Positions 50,254 to 59,429 of a stretch of DNA of 64,000 bases are shown here, piece after piece (position 1 is the stretch's first letter; every line of letters starts with the position of its first letter). The notes beneath the pieces are model-generated. The model did not search any database and was not told the DNA's origin. It saw nothing but the letters and a program-made list of their open reading frames with translations. The position numbers and the translations under genes were made by a program. Source of the DNA: UMGS1002 sp050309735 (GTDB taxonomy: Bacteria; Bacillota; Clostridia; Oscillospirales; CAG-272); the NCBI GenBank assembly GCA_050309735.1, contig JBNRMS010000068.1, positions 1-64,000 on the forward strand, given 5' to 3'.

Positions 50254-51482
50254 AAAGAACACTCTCGCTTATTACCGCCCTTTTTATCCTGGTGCTGTCG
50301 GCGGCAGGCCTTGCCTCGTGTGCCAACATGAGCTCGGGAACAACCCTTTATGTCTATAACTGGGGCGAGTATATCTCGGATGGTTCCGAGGATTCACTCA
50401 ATGTTAACACCGCCTTTGAGGAATACTATTATGAGACCTACGGCGAAAAAATCAGCGTCAACTACTCGACCTATTCGAGCAACGAAGATATGTACTCGAA
50501 AATCAAGAGCGGAGCGGCGAAATACGACGTGATAATTCCGTCAGACTATATGATAGAGCGCCTAATCAAAGAGAACCTGCTCGCAAAGCTGAACTTTGAG
50601 AATATTCCAAATTATGAGTATATCGACGAAAGCTTCAAGGGTGAGGGTGCTTATTACGACCCTGATAATCTTTACTCGGTTCCCTATTTCTATGGCATGG
50701 TAGGAGTTATATACAACACCTCCATGGTTAAGACCGACGAGGACAACATCGGAAGCTGGTCGCTTATGTGGGACGAAGATTATCGAGGCAACATCCTTCA
50801 GTTCAACAACTCGCGTGACGCCTTCGGCACAGCTCTATACGCCCTTGGCTACGATGTCAACGAAGCAACCGAGGCAGAATGGCGCGAAGCACTTGACCTG
50901 CTCAAGAAGCAAAAGGCGATAGTTCAGGGCTATGTCATGGACGAGATTTACAACAAAATGAAGAGCGGCTCGGCGGCAATCTCAGCCTATTACGCCGGAG
51001 ACTTCCTCGCAATGTACGAAGATAACGACGATCTCGCTTTCTACTATCCGGCTGAGGGAACTAACATCTTTGTAGACGCGATGTGCGTTCCCGAATCGTC
51101 GGGCAACAAGCTGATAGCCGAGCGCTATATAAACTTCATGCTTGAAAAAGAGATAGCAACCGCAAACGCCCAATACACCTATTATGCCACGCCAAACACG
51201 CTTGTTACCTCATCTGAGGAGTATATCGACTATATCACCTCTGTTCACCCGGACGCTATGGAGATTCTCTATTCGAGCGCCGTGGGCGTTCCGACTTCCT
51301 TCTTCCAGAACCTGTCCGACCAGAGGCTTGAGATGATAAACAGCCTTTGGGAGGAGCTGAAGATAGAGAGCGGCTCGGCAGGATATACTATTTATATTGG
51401 TTTTGCGGTAGTCGCAGTTATTGTTGCGGGATATATTGTTTATAAAGTGGTTCAGAAAAAGAAAAGAAGCAATTATGATTGA
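50250..51482 (+). CDS. potD: Polyamine-binding protein PotD with C-terminal membrane helix
   Basis: This is the extracellular binding protein of the importer, 410 residues. A signal with lipobox (LASCANMS, Cys about 24) is followed by a PotD/PotF-type fold: LYVYNWGEYISDGS (about 32-45), YDVIIPSDYMIERL, VPYFYGMVGVIYNT, SWSLMWDEDYRGNILQFN. Unusually, the C-terminus carries a further membrane helix (YIGFAVVAVIVAGYIVYKVV, about 380-400) and a KKKRS tail, so the protein seems tethered at both ends. The start is a TTG overlapping the potC stop. Confidence 0.9.
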   Translation: MKRTLSLITALFILVLSAAGLASCANMSSGTTLYVYNWGEYISDGSEDSLNVNTAFEEYYYETYGEKISVNYSTYSSNEDMYSKIKSGAAKYDVIIPSDYMIERLIKENLLAKLNFENIPNYEYIDESFKGEGAYYDPDNLYSVPYFYGMVGVIYNTSMVKTDEDNIGSWSLMWDEDYRGNILQFNNSRDAFGTALYALGYDVNEATEAEWREALDLLKKQKAIVQGYVMDEIYNKMKSGSAAISAYYAGDFLAMYEDNDDLAFYYPAEGTNIFVDAMCVPESSGNKLIAERYINFMLEKEIATANAQYTYYATPNTLVTSSEEYIDYITSVHPDAMEILYSSAVGVPTSFFQNLSDQRLEMINSLWEELKIESGSAGYTIYIGFAVVAVIVAGYIVYKVVQKKKRSNYD

Positions 51483-51497
51483 TTAAAATAACAACTT

Positions 51498-51541
51498 GCC
51501 CCCTCCGGGCGCATATGCGCCCGGAGGGGGCTGCTTTTTTT
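51498..51541. terminator. Strong terminator after potD
   Basis: 17-base perfect arms GCCCCCTCCGGGCGCAT/ATGCGCCCGGAGGGGGC followed by TGCTTTTTTT, between convergent potD and sigF. Confidence 0.9.
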
Positions 51542-51557
51542 AATATTTGCATGAGAA

Positions 51558-52316
51558 TCAGTTAATCATTTCCCCGCGCAAAAATTCAAGTATCTTTTTT
51601 TCCTCGCGCGAAACCTTGACCTGGCTCAGGCCGAGCCTGTCTGCCGTCTCTTGCTGTGTGAGATTTCGATAATATCTCAGCAGTACAATTCGGCGCCAGA
51701 GCGGCTGCATTTTTGAGATAGACTGCGAGAGGGCAATGCTGTCCGAGAGGCGCTCGATTTCGTTATCCTCATCTGCTATTGTGTTCTCAAGTGTCATCCC
51801 CTCGTCGCCGAACACTGTGTCGGAGAGAGAGGCAACCGGGCTCATCGCATCAAGCGCAACCGCCGCTTCCTCGATACTGACATCGCAGAGAGCTGCCAGC
51901 TCGCCAATGCGCGGCTCTCTTCCCTCCTCGGAAATAATCCGGCTTCGCTCGCGCATTAAGACTATTCCAATTTTCTTATAGTTCCGGCTTATTTTAATAA
52001 TTCCCGCATCGCGCAAGTGCCGCCGTATCTCCCCGATAATGAGCGGAACGGCATAGGTCGAGAAGGCGGTTCCCCTTGTCATATCAAAGGAGTGAATCGC
52101 CTTTATCATGCCTATCATTCCTATTTGGATCAAATCTTCAATCTCGGTTCCCCTGTCGCGAAAGCGCACAGCAATGCTCCGAACAAGCCCGCCGTTAAGC
52201 TCGACAAGCCTCTCGGCCGCCTCTTCATCTCCGAGCTGCGCCCTCTCTATCAGTTCCCGGTTTTGCGAATAAATATCCTGCTCCTCAGCCGCATTTCCCA
52301 TTTCAGCCTCCGACAT
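51558..52316 (-). CDS. sigF: Sporulation sigma factor SigF
   Basis: This is the first forespore-specific sigma factor (SpoIIAC), 252 residues. Region 2 is DLIQIGMIGMIKAIHSFDMT then RGTAFSTYAVPLIIGEIRRH (about 62-100). Region 3 includes PRIGELAALCDVSIEEAAVA (about 135-160). Region 4 is RIVLLRYYRNLTQQETADRL then GLSQVKVSREEKKIL (about 210-245). It is third in the spoIIAA-spoIIAB-sigF operon, 11 bases after spoIIAB, where the anti-sigma and anti-anti-sigma proteins control its activity. SigF targets would include gpr and spoIIP-type genes elsewhere in the window. Confidence 0.95.
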   Translation of the reverse strand: MSEAEMGNAAEEQDIYSQNRELIERAQLGDEEAAERLVELNGGLVRSIAVRFRDRGTEIEDLIQIGMIGMIKAIHSFDMTRGTAFSTYAVPLIIGEIRRHLRDAGIIKISRNYKKIGIVLMRERSRIISEEGREPRIGELAALCDVSIEEAAVALDAMSPVASLSDTVFGDEGMTLENTIADEDNEIERLSDSIALSQSISKMQPLWRRIVLLRYYRNLTQQETADRLGLSQVKVSREEKKILEFLRGEMIN

Positions 52317-52327
52317 CAGTTTGGTTT

Positions 52328-52795
52328 TTATGTAATGACCTCGCCTCTGCCGGCAAATCGTTTATACATAATCACGTTTGTTCCCCGCCCCTCCTTTGAG
52401 CTGACCCTGAGCTTGTCCATAAAACTCTCCATAACCGTAAAGCCCATTCCGCTCCGCTCGCCGGTTGAATCGGTGGTATAGAGGGGTTGGCGCGCGGTTT
52501 TGACATCGGGAATGCCGCACCCGCGGTCGCGCACCTCAAGCTTTATGCTGTTTCCTTCGAGGATCTTCATTGTTATGTATATCGGGCCGACGCAGTCGCG
52601 ATAGGCATGGACGATACAGTTGGTGACCGCCTCTGACACCGCACATTTAACGTCGGCAAGTTCGGAGGCTGCCGGGTCAAGCTGCGCACAAAAAGCGGCT
52701 GCCGCCGCGCGCGCCATGCCCTCGTTAACCGACAGCGACGGTAAAACCAGTCGCATTTCATTTTTTACAACCGATGAAAAGCCTTTATTTTTCAT
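52328..52795 (-). CDS. spoIIAB: Anti-sigma F factor SpoIIAB
   Basis: This is a serine kinase and anti-sigma factor of the GHKL fold, 155 residues. The N box is CAVSEAVTNCIVHAYRD (about 48-64), G1 VRDRGCGIPDV (about 85) and G2 GERSGMGFTVMESFMD (about 110-125). It binds and inhibits SigF and phosphorylates SpoIIAA. The start MKNKG is chosen because the SpoIIAB family begins there and it overlaps the spoIIAA end by 11 bases. Confidence 0.95.
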   Translation of the reverse strand: MKNKGFSSVVKNEMRLVLPSLSVNEGMARAAAAAFCAQLDPAASELADVKCAVSEAVTNCIVHAYRDCVGPIYITMKILEGNSIKLEVRDRGCGIPDVKTARQPLYTTDSTGERSGMGFTVMESFMDKLRVSSKEGRGTNVIMYKRFAGRGEVIT

Positions 52796-53135
52796 TTTTG
52801 ACTTCCCCCTTAGTTTTCTCAACAGCAATAATTCTGCGAATTCCCGCAAGCTCAAGTATCCTTGATATTGGCTCTGTCGGGTCGAGTATAACCATCACTC
52901 CCCCAAGCTCACGCATGAGCGAATACCTGCCCATAATAAGCCCGAGCCCCGAGCTGTCCATAAATCCAACCGCCGACAGGTCAAACAACAATCTTACCGG
53001 CCTTATTTTATATAGGAGCGTGTCAATGTCGGCGCGCAAGCCCGCCGCGCTGTGGTGATCTATTTCCCCGCAGAGCCGCAAATGCAGCACGCCCTCGTTA
53101 TATTCATACGAAAATCCACTGTTGCTCTTTATCAT
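52785..53135 (-). CDS. spoIIAA: Anti-sigma F antagonist SpoIIAA
   Basis: This is an STAS-domain anti-anti-sigma factor of 116 residues. LHLRLCGEIDHHSAAGLR (about 17-34) and FDLSAVGFMDSSGLGLIMGR (about 51-70) are diagnostic. The serine in MDSSGLG is the site phosphorylated by SpoIIAB and dephosphorylated by SpoIIE. Dephosphorylated SpoIIAA releases SigF in the forespore. It heads the operon behind a sigma-H-like promoter. Confidence 0.95.
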   Translation of the reverse strand: MIKSNSGFSYEYNEGVLHLRLCGEIDHHSAAGLRADIDTLLYKIRPVRLLFDLSAVGFMDSSGLGLIMGRYSLMRELGGVMVILDPTEPISRILELAGIRRIIAVEKTKGEVKNEK

Positions 53136-53168
53136 TCGCTATCCTTCCCCCACTTCCTTCTTCCATCA

Positions 53169-53200
53169 CGATTCTACCATAGCACCACTGCAAATCTTGT
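53169..53200 (-). promoter_or_regulatory. Sigma-H-like promoter of spoIIA operon
   Basis: On the minus strand ACAAGATTT, 14 bases, GTAGAATCG. This fits the sigma-H consensus (RNAGGAWWW and RNNGAATWW) at most positions, and the spoIIA operon is sigma-H dependent in characterised spore formers. Confidence 0.6.
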
Positions 53201-53323
53201 CACATTATGTCCTGTGTAACAAAAATTAGCAAATGCGGATATTATACTATTCCCCTTTAAAAAGTCAATATAGGGTGGGGCGTGATAGGGCGCCTGCCGA
53301 TAGTTGCCTCTGCGGGATTTCGT

Positions 53324-53412
53324 ATAGGGGCGAACAGTGTTCGCCCGCGAAGTGCGGCAGATTTGGAATCTGTGGAAATCGCTTGTTTAGGGGCAACACT
53401 GTTCGCCCCTAC
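53324..53412. repeat. Short dispersed palindromic repeat
   Basis: TAGGGGCGAACA occurs at 53325 and, with one base lost, at 53388. Its inverted form is TGTTCGCCC at 53338 and TGTTCGCCCCTA at 53400, so each unit is itself a hairpin. The intergenic stretch 53201-53653 shows nothing else besides AT-rich DNA. Confidence 0.65.
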
Positions 53413-53653
53413 AGGTTCATCCGTGTTTTCGTGCATCAAAAGACAGCAAATGTCTTGTAGGGAATAGGCATGACCGTTCTGCGATTGTTGACATATATTG
53501 TTTTTAATCGGAGTTTAGTATCAAGTGCAGAATATATTCAGACAAATTTGCGAGGCGCCACTCAGCGCCCCGCACTTCGGATGCTTCAAAAATCCTATTA
53601 AACTAACTTCATTGCAATTGAAAATCAAGCCCCGAATGACATACTAAGCGCCC

Positions 53654-54841
53654 CTATTCCCAGCGAACGCCCCAGCGCTCGCGATACTCCCCGCCGCCGG
53701 CCTCATGCGAGCAGCCTCTCTCGTTCAGCTCGGGCTCCCGACTTGCGGCAAGGCGCTCAAGCTCGCCGAGAAACTCGCAATCTTCCGGCGGGAGAATTAT
53801 CCTTCGGCCGCCCTGCCAGGAGGAGAGATAAGCGGCGTTTGATATGAGAAGTTCGTTTATTCCGTCTTCTCCCGGAGCTATCAGCTGCTCGCCGCGCAGA
53901 ATTGCGCCGGCGAAATTTGATAGGATTCCAAGATGCCCCTTTTCCTTTTCATCCGGGATAATTTCCTCATAATCAAAGGGAATTTTTTCAAAGCTCTTTT
54001 GTGATGCAAAGCAAAATTCGCGTTCGGGAACCTTAAGCCGCCACCATTTGAGACGCCCCTCCTCAAGCACTAATTTGCCAAGGTCTCCGGCTATCTCAAG
54101 ACGGTTTGTGCCGGGAAATTCACCGGTTGAGGTTATAAAGGTCGCAGTTGCGCCGTTTTTATATTCGGCGTATATGGTTGCCTCGTCCTCAACCTCGATG
54201 TTATGATACACTGCCACGCGGCAATCGGCTCGAACTGCATCGGGCATACCGAAAATCCACTGCCAAATATCAAGATTGTGCGGTGCCTGATTAATGAGTA
54301 CTCCCCCGCCCTCGCCTCGCCAGGTTGCGCGCCAGGAACCAGAGTTGTAGTAGTGCTGGGTGCGGTACCAATTTGTGATCGTCCATGAAAGCCGCTTCGG
54401 CACGCCAAGCCGACCCGAGCGCACAATTTCTCGCGCTTCCCGAAAGAGCGGATTTGTGCGCTGATTAAACATAATGCCAAAAACCTTGCCCGACCTTTTC
54501 GCGGCTTCGATCATCTCGCAAACCGCTCCTGCATTTACACCTGCCGGTTTTTCGGTGAGAACATGATATCCATTATCAAAAGCCTCGGCGGCGATTGTGG
54601 GGTGCAGATAATGAGGGGTAGCGATTATCACCGCATCGGCCACGCGAACCGAGAGAGTGTCACGCCAGTCTGTGAAGGTTTCCGCCTCGGGAATTTCTTC
54701 CTTTATTCTTTGGAGCTTTGAGAGGTCTATGTCGCAGACGGCGGCAAGCCTCATTCCCTCAACCTTCCCCGCGCCAATATTTTTAGCGTGAGCATAGCCC
54801 ATATTGCCCACGCCGATTATCGCGACTTTTATAGTATCCAT
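53654..54841 (-). CDS. Gfo/Idh/MocA family oxidoreductase
   Basis: This is an NAD(P)-dependent sugar or polyol dehydrogenase of the Gfo/Idh/MocA family, 395 residues. The Rossmann motif is GVGNMGYAHAKNIGAG (about 10-25), with VIIATPHYLHP (about 72) and LTEKPAGVNAG (about 95, containing the conserved EKP). The C-terminal alpha/beta domain includes GGVLINQAPHNLDIWQWIFG (about 180-199), with the catalytic His-Asp pattern H-x2-D. Family members oxidise inositols, sugars or sugar acids. The substrate here is unknown, and no transporter is adjacent. Confidence 0.88.
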   Translation of the reverse strand: MDTIKVAIIGVGNMGYAHAKNIGAGKVEGMRLAAVCDIDLSKLQRIKEEIPEAETFTDWRDTLSVRVADAVIIATPHYLHPTIAAEAFDNGYHVLTEKPAGVNAGAVCEMIEAAKRSGKVFGIMFNQRTNPLFREAREIVRSGRLGVPKRLSWTITNWYRTQHYYNSGSWRATWRGEGGGVLINQAPHNLDIWQWIFGMPDAVRADCRVAVYHNIEVEDEATIYAEYKNGATATFITSTGEFPGTNRLEIAGDLGKLVLEEGRLKWWRLKVPEREFCFASQKSFEKIPFDYEEIIPDEKEKGHLGILSNFAGAILRGEQLIAPGEDGINELLISNAAYLSSWQGGRRIILPPEDCEFLGELERLAASREPELNERGCSHEAGGGEYRERWGVRWE

Positions 54842-54943
54842 GTTTTTTCCTTAATGCCTTTATAATCATAGAATTAAAACTGCGTTCCGATACCGCGCTT
54901 AATTTGGTTTTGGTTTTAATCAAAAATAAGTATATAGCTTGCC

Positions 54944-56314
54944 TCACTTATCAAGGCCTTTGGCTACAATCAGGTCTCTGACCTGGTCTGCATATCTCTC
55001 GCAGTCCTCGCGGCTCATAGCCTCGACCATTACTCTTACCACCGGCTCGGTGCCGCTCTTGCGCAAAAGTATCCGTCCGCTCTCACCAAGCGTATCGCCA
55101 ATATCCGAAAGCAGCTTTATCACATCAGGGTCATCTGCCGGCTTGCACTTATCAACCACCCTGATATTCCGTGTAATCTGCGGGAATATCGTCACAGGAG
55201 AGGCAAGCTTGCTCAGTTTTGTTTTTTGGCTGACCACTATCTCCATCAATTTAATTGAGGTTAGTATTCCGTCTCCCGTTGTGGCATATTTGCCGAGTAT
55301 CACATGACCCGACTGCTCGCCGCCGAGCACATGGCCGTTTTGCTGCATATTCTCATACACATATTTATCGCCCACCGTCGTTTTAACATAGTCAATCCCC
55401 TCCTCGCGCAGCGCGCGGTAGAGCCCTAAGTTAGACATTATCGTCGTGACCACTGTGTTATTGACCAGTTTCCCCTCGCTTCTCAGTGCTTTTGCTAAAA
55501 TATAGAGTATGTGGTCGCCGTTTACCTCGCAGCCCTTCTCGTCGACCGCAATGCAGCGGTCGGCGTCTCCGTCGTAGGCAAAGCCGATGTCAAGCTCCCT
55601 CTCGCGGACAAAGTTGCAAAGGCTCTCGATATGTGTAGAACCCACGTTAAGGTTTATATTGTCGCCGTTCGGCTCGGCGCCTATGACATAGGTTTTCGCT
55701 CCGAGTGCCTCAAAAACACTCCGCGCAATCATCCACGCGCTGCCGTTGGCACAGTCAAGCCCCACCCGAAAGCCCTTGAAGGAAACTGTCGCCAGCGAAA
55801 TAAGATAGCCTATGTAACGGTTACGCCCGGCGGCGTGGTCAATGCTCCGTCCGATAAGCTCGCGCTGGGCCAGCGGGATGTCCTCACCCTTGATTCCGAG
55901 CGAGGCGCGCTCCCCGTCAAGATATCTCTCAATCTTGTCAATAGTTGCGTCGTCCATTTTAACGCCCCCACTGTCGACAAGCTTAATTCCGTTGTCATAA
56001 TATGGGTTGTGCGATGCCGAAATCATCACGCCGCAATCAAAATCCTCAAAACGCGTGACATACGAAACGCTCGGCGTTGTAGTAACATGGAGCAGATACG
56101 CATCGGCGCCCGAGGCCGCAATCCCGGCGGCAATGGCATACTCAAACATATAGCTCGAACGGCGCGTGTCCTTCCCGATAACAATCCTTGCCGGCCGGCC
56201 GGCCTCCCGGGTATAGTACCATCCAATAAAACGTCCTATTTTATAAGCCTTGTCGGCAGACAAAACTCCGTTGGCCTCGCCCCTGAAGCCGTCGGTCCCG
56301 AAATACTTACCCAT
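54944..56314 (-). CDS. glmM: Phosphoglucosamine mutase
   Basis: This is an alpha-D-phosphohexomutase that converts glucosamine-6-phosphate to glucosamine-1-phosphate for peptidoglycan precursor synthesis. The 456 residues start MGKYFGTDGFRGEAN. They contain the active serine loop MISASHNPYYDNGIKL (about 97-112, Ser about 101), the metal loop YDGDADRCIAVD (about 244-255), the sugar loop GGEQSGHVI (about 330) and the phosphate-binding loop LRKSGTEPVVRVMVE (about 415-430). GlmM is favoured over other mutases by these signatures and length. Confidence 0.92.
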   Translation of the reverse strand: MGKYFGTDGFRGEANGVLSADKAYKIGRFIGWYYTREAGRPARIVIGKDTRRSSYMFEYAIAAGIAASGADAYLLHVTTTPSVSYVTRFEDFDCGVMISASHNPYYDNGIKLVDSGGVKMDDATIDKIERYLDGERASLGIKGEDIPLAQRELIGRSIDHAAGRNRYIGYLISLATVSFKGFRVGLDCANGSAWMIARSVFEALGAKTYVIGAEPNGDNINLNVGSTHIESLCNFVRERELDIGFAYDGDADRCIAVDEKGCEVNGDHILYILAKALRSEGKLVNNTVVTTIMSNLGLYRALREEGIDYVKTTVGDKYVYENMQQNGHVLGGEQSGHVILGKYATTGDGILTSIKLMEIVVSQKTKLSKLASPVTIFPQITRNIRVVDKCKPADDPDVIKLLSDIGDTLGESGRILLRKSGTEPVVRVMVEAMSREDCERYADQVRDLIVAKGLDK

Positions 56315-56335
56315 TTATATGCCCCTCTCGTTCTC

Positions 56336-57118
56336 TTATTCTATTTTCACAATAACCACCTCGGGTAAATTATTAATCCTTGGTATGCCGCATTCAAGCC
56401 GCAACCCTCGGCTGACAACCATAATCTGCCCCTTCTTCTTATAAACCCCGCTTGTATATTTCGGGAAAAACCCCTGCCCCGGCGCGAGCAGACCCCGGCC
56501 AAAAAAGCACCACTGACCACCGTGAGCATGACCGGATATAGTTAGATCTATATCCTTTCCTATAATATGCCGCTCCCAGTACTCGGGGTGATGAGACAGG
56601 AGAATTTTTTGGGCTTTGAGCCGGGCAAAATCGTTCAGCCAGCTAAGATTCGGCTCGCCGCTTTTGTGAAAAAGCCCGTACGCCCCGCCGGTTGAAAGGC
56701 CGCCGAGCAGTGTGCCGTTTGGAAGTGTGATATGGCTGTTATCAAGCAGCGTCGCCCCTGTCCGGGCAATTCTTTCGGCGTTTTCGGCCGAAACCCTCAC
56801 CTCGTGGTTTCCCACCGAGCAAAACACCGGCGCAATCCTGCCCGCCTCCCTGAGAAAAGCAAAACCCTTCTCATTCTCTGCGGCCTCGGCTATATATCGA
56901 CCGGTCGGCTCGTCGCCCCGGCACCTGTCGTCGGCAAGCGAGCCGAAGAGGTCGCCGGGGCATACGATTATGTCGGGTCTGCTTTCCTTGATAAGAGCAA
57001 TAATCTCTTGTGAATCCGAGTTATGCAGGTCTGCCGCAACGGCAATTCTCATACCCGAACTCATTCCAACCTCGGAGTGCCTTATCGTGTATTCTGTTTT
57101 AACTACTCTTTTTTTCAT
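56336..57118 (-). CDS. Metallophosphoesterase, YkuE-like
   Basis: This is a calcineurin-type metallophosphoesterase, 260 residues. The metal ligands appear in order: VAADLHNSD, CPGDLFGS, SVGNHEVRV, LLSHHPEYWE and ISGHAHGGQW. The C-terminal KGQIMVVSRGLRLECGIPRI is like YkuE and related phosphodiesterases or UDP-diacylglucosamine-type enzymes of the membrane surface. No clear signal or membrane helix is visible with this start (GTG at 57130 is an alternative). The substrate is unknown. Confidence 0.85.
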   Translation of the reverse strand: MKKRVVKTEYTIRHSEVGMSSGMRIAVAADLHNSDSQEIIALIKESRPDIIVCPGDLFGSLADDRCRGDEPTGRYIAEAAENEKGFAFLREAGRIAPVFCSVGNHEVRVSAENAERIARTGATLLDNSHITLPNGTLLGGLSTGGAYGLFHKSGEPNLSWLNDFARLKAQKILLSHHPEYWERHIIGKDIDLTISGHAHGGQWCFFGRGLLAPGQGFFPKYTSGVYKKKGQIMVVSRGLRLECGIPRINNLPEVVIVKIE

Positions 57119-57139
57119 CAGGCCAAGCACAGTCCCGAT

Positions 57140-58345
57140 TTATTCGGTTCCCTTCTCGGTTGCGTAATTGTCAAAGTAACCCTGAATCCAGACTATCGGC
57201 GTACCCTTATCTCCGCTGCCCGAAGTCAGGTCTGAAAGAGAGCCTATAAGATCGGTAAGTCTTCTTGGCGTGGTTCCCTGCGACGCCATGTCGCCGACAA
57301 GGTCGTCGCCCTTATGCCGGATATAATCGGCTATCGCCTCTTTCAGCTCGGCGCCCTTGAGGTCGGCAAAATTGTTGTCGGCAAGATACTTGAGTTTAAC
57401 CTCGTTCGGCTGCCCTGCAAGGCCCTTTGTAAAGGCGGGCGAGGACACCGGGTCTGCCAGCTCCCAAATTTTGCCCACCGGGTCACAGAAGGCTCCGTCG
57501 CCATAGACCATCACCTCAACAAGGCGCCCGGTCTCTTTGAATATCCCCGCCTGTATCTCGTTGACAACCTTGTCTCCCCCGCGGGGAAAGAGCTTTACCG
57601 TTTCTTCTGTCGCCTTATTTGAGCCGAGCAATCCGTACTTCTCGTTATACCCCCTCTCCGGAGCAGGTGAGGCGAGTATATCGTCAAGCCCATATACAAT
57701 CTCGGCGCCAGCCGCTCTAAGCCTTTTCTTGGTGCGCTCGCGGCTGTGTATATCTGCTGCAAGGATATGCTTTGTGTAGCCGAGAATGGCGCGGGGATCG
57801 TTTGCAAGTATTATCTCGGCCTCGCAGCTCTCTGCGCATATCAGCTCTCTGTAATATTCGATATAGTCAACCCCGGTGAAGGTATGCCGATGGTAACCAA
57901 ACAACTCACGGTATTTCTCCTCCGAGAGAACATCCCGCCACGGGTCTATCCCCGACTCGTCGAGCGCGTCGATATCAACAAGACAGTTGCCGACTTCGTC
58001 TGAAGGATAGCTTAGCATAAGCACTACCTTTTTTGCCCCCCGCGCGATCCCCTTAAGGCAGATTGAAAATCGGTTTCGGCTGAGAATCGGGAAAACAACC
58101 CCGACGACTCCGCCCGGATATTTTTCGCGGATATCGTCGGCTATATGATCGACGCTTGCATAATTCCCCTCGGCCCTTGCCACCACCGCCTCGGTGACGG
58201 CTATAATATCCCGGTCGCGTATGCTTATATTTTCGCTCCTCGCCGCGTCAAGGACGCTCCTTACCGTTATAGCGGCGATATCATCTCCGCTGCGTATTAT
58301 AGGGGCGCGAACCCCTCTTGAAATGGTTCCGATTGCTCTTTCCAT
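57140..58345 (-). CDS. CofE-like F420-0:glutamate ligase family protein
   Basis: This 401-residue protein belongs to the family that includes CofE, which adds glutamate to coenzyme F420. The N-terminal half (RDIIAVTEAVVARAEGNYAS, about 44-63) and the C-terminal half (GSNKATEETVKLFPR, VMVYGDGAFCDPVGKIWELA, PAFTKGLAGQPNEVKLKYLA) resemble the clostridial members. These are longer than CofE and occur without other F420 genes. Its true acceptor is therefore uncertain, and no other F420 gene is present in the window. Confidence 0.75.
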   Translation of the reverse strand: MERAIGTISRGVRAPIIRSGDDIAAITVRSVLDAARSENISIRDRDIIAVTEAVVARAEGNYASVDHIADDIREKYPGGVVGVVFPILSRNRFSICLKGIARGAKKVVLMLSYPSDEVGNCLVDIDALDESGIDPWRDVLSEEKYRELFGYHRHTFTGVDYIEYYRELICAESCEAEIILANDPRAILGYTKHILAADIHSRERTKKRLRAAGAEIVYGLDDILASPAPERGYNEKYGLLGSNKATEETVKLFPRGGDKVVNEIQAGIFKETGRLVEVMVYGDGAFCDPVGKIWELADPVSSPAFTKGLAGQPNEVKLKYLADNNFADLKGAELKEAIADYIRHKGDDLVGDMASQGTTPRRLTDLIGSLSDLTSGSGDKGTPIVWIQGYFDNYATEKGTE

Positions 58346-58403
58346 TTTTCGGTTACCTCTTTTATTTTATTATATTGCAGTCGTATTTATTCCCATAATT
58401 TGT

Positions 58404-59225
58404 TCAGCCGTCACACATTTGGCGCAGCCGGGAGACGGCGTCGTAGGCTCTTTTATAAAATTCCTCAGGTGTGTATTGCGCATATATCGGCCTTCCGTTG
58501 TAGCCAACCTCAAGCGTCAGCGTGCCGGTAAAACCAGACTTTTTAATATGTTCGGCAAATCTGTTAAAATCAATATTCCCATCGAAGGGGATATAGTGCA
58601 GGTCATCGCTCTGAGGAGCGCCCGGGTCTTTGTCTTCTTTTTTGACCACGCCCAGATTGTCGTGTATATGCGTGTATATCAGCCGGTTGCCGAATATGGG
58701 CATATACTCAAGCCCGGGAGTGAAACAGCTCTCGTGCCCGTTGTCCCAGCAGAAGCCAACCTCGGGTATATCGCGGTAAAGCTCCATCACAAAGGCAAGA
58801 TTCGCAAGTTTTCTCTGATTCTCAAAGGCTATCTTAACACCTCTGCCGACAGCCCTGTCTATCAGCTTATCCCATCTGGCATGCCCGGCATCGTTTACAC
58901 AGGGAGCCTTATTGCCGCTCGAAAGGTGAACGACCATAATAGGCACACCGGCGCTCGCACAAAATTCAAGGCACTCGACAAGCCTTGCGAGCATAAGGTC
59001 ACCCTCCTCACCGGTCGACCATATATTGTTTATTCCGTCAAAGGGAGCGTGTATGCTCTCATACATAAGACCCGCGCCCGAGAGAATGTCTGCAACACCG
59101 TCGTTTGCGAGAGCTGCTTTATATCCGGTGAACACACAATCAAACCCAATGTCCCGCAGAATTTTTGCACTCTCGGCCGGCGTTCTGCCTTTAATCACCC
59201 CATAGTTTATGCCTAATTTTCGCAT
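58404..59225 (-). CDS. Sugar phosphate isomerase/epimerase-like TIM-barrel protein
   Basis: This is a xylose-isomerase-like TIM-barrel protein, 273 residues. Metal-ligand segments include YESIHAPFDG (about 54), VVHLSSGNKAPC (about 98), IAFENQRKL (Glu about 137), FCWDNGHESCF (about 164), LIYTHIHDNLG (about 185) and GTLTLEVGY (about 240), matching the AP-endonuclease/IolE-type superfamily. AAGGAG precedes the ATG. Whether it isomerises a sugar, acts as an endonuclease-like hydrolase or dehydrates a keto-inositol is not determinable. Confidence 0.85.
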   Translation of the reverse strand: MRKLGINYGVIKGRTPAESAKILRDIGFDCVFTGYKAALANDGVADILSGAGLMYESIHAPFDGINNIWSTGEEGDLMLARLVECLEFCASAGVPIMVVHLSSGNKAPCVNDAGHARWDKLIDRAVGRGVKIAFENQRKLANLAFVMELYRDIPEVGFCWDNGHESCFTPGLEYMPIFGNRLIYTHIHDNLGVVKKEDKDPGAPQSDDLHYIPFDGNIDFNRFAEHIKKSGFTGTLTLEVGYNGRPIYAQYTPEEFYKRAYDAVSRLRQMCDG

Positions 59226-59371
59226 ATGCCATCTCCTTAGTTTAAGATAATCTGCTTTAATTTTAGCACACTAATATGTGCTCGTCAAGAAGAACGGGAA
59301 ATTTGATGGTGATATCGGCGTGAAAGTTTTCTCCTTATGAATTAAAGTTGGCCGCAAGGCGGCTCGAGAAC

Positions 59372-59406
59372 AACAAAATGCCGCCGCGTGAGTTCCACGC
59401 GGCGGC
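59372..59406 (-). terminator. Terminator after the tail-fibre-like gene
   Basis: On the minus strand GCCGCCGCGTG/CACGCGGCGGC around GAACT, then ATTTTGTTGTTCTC. Confidence 0.75.
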
Positions 59407-59429
59407 GGGGATATTTTTCTTATTAAATA

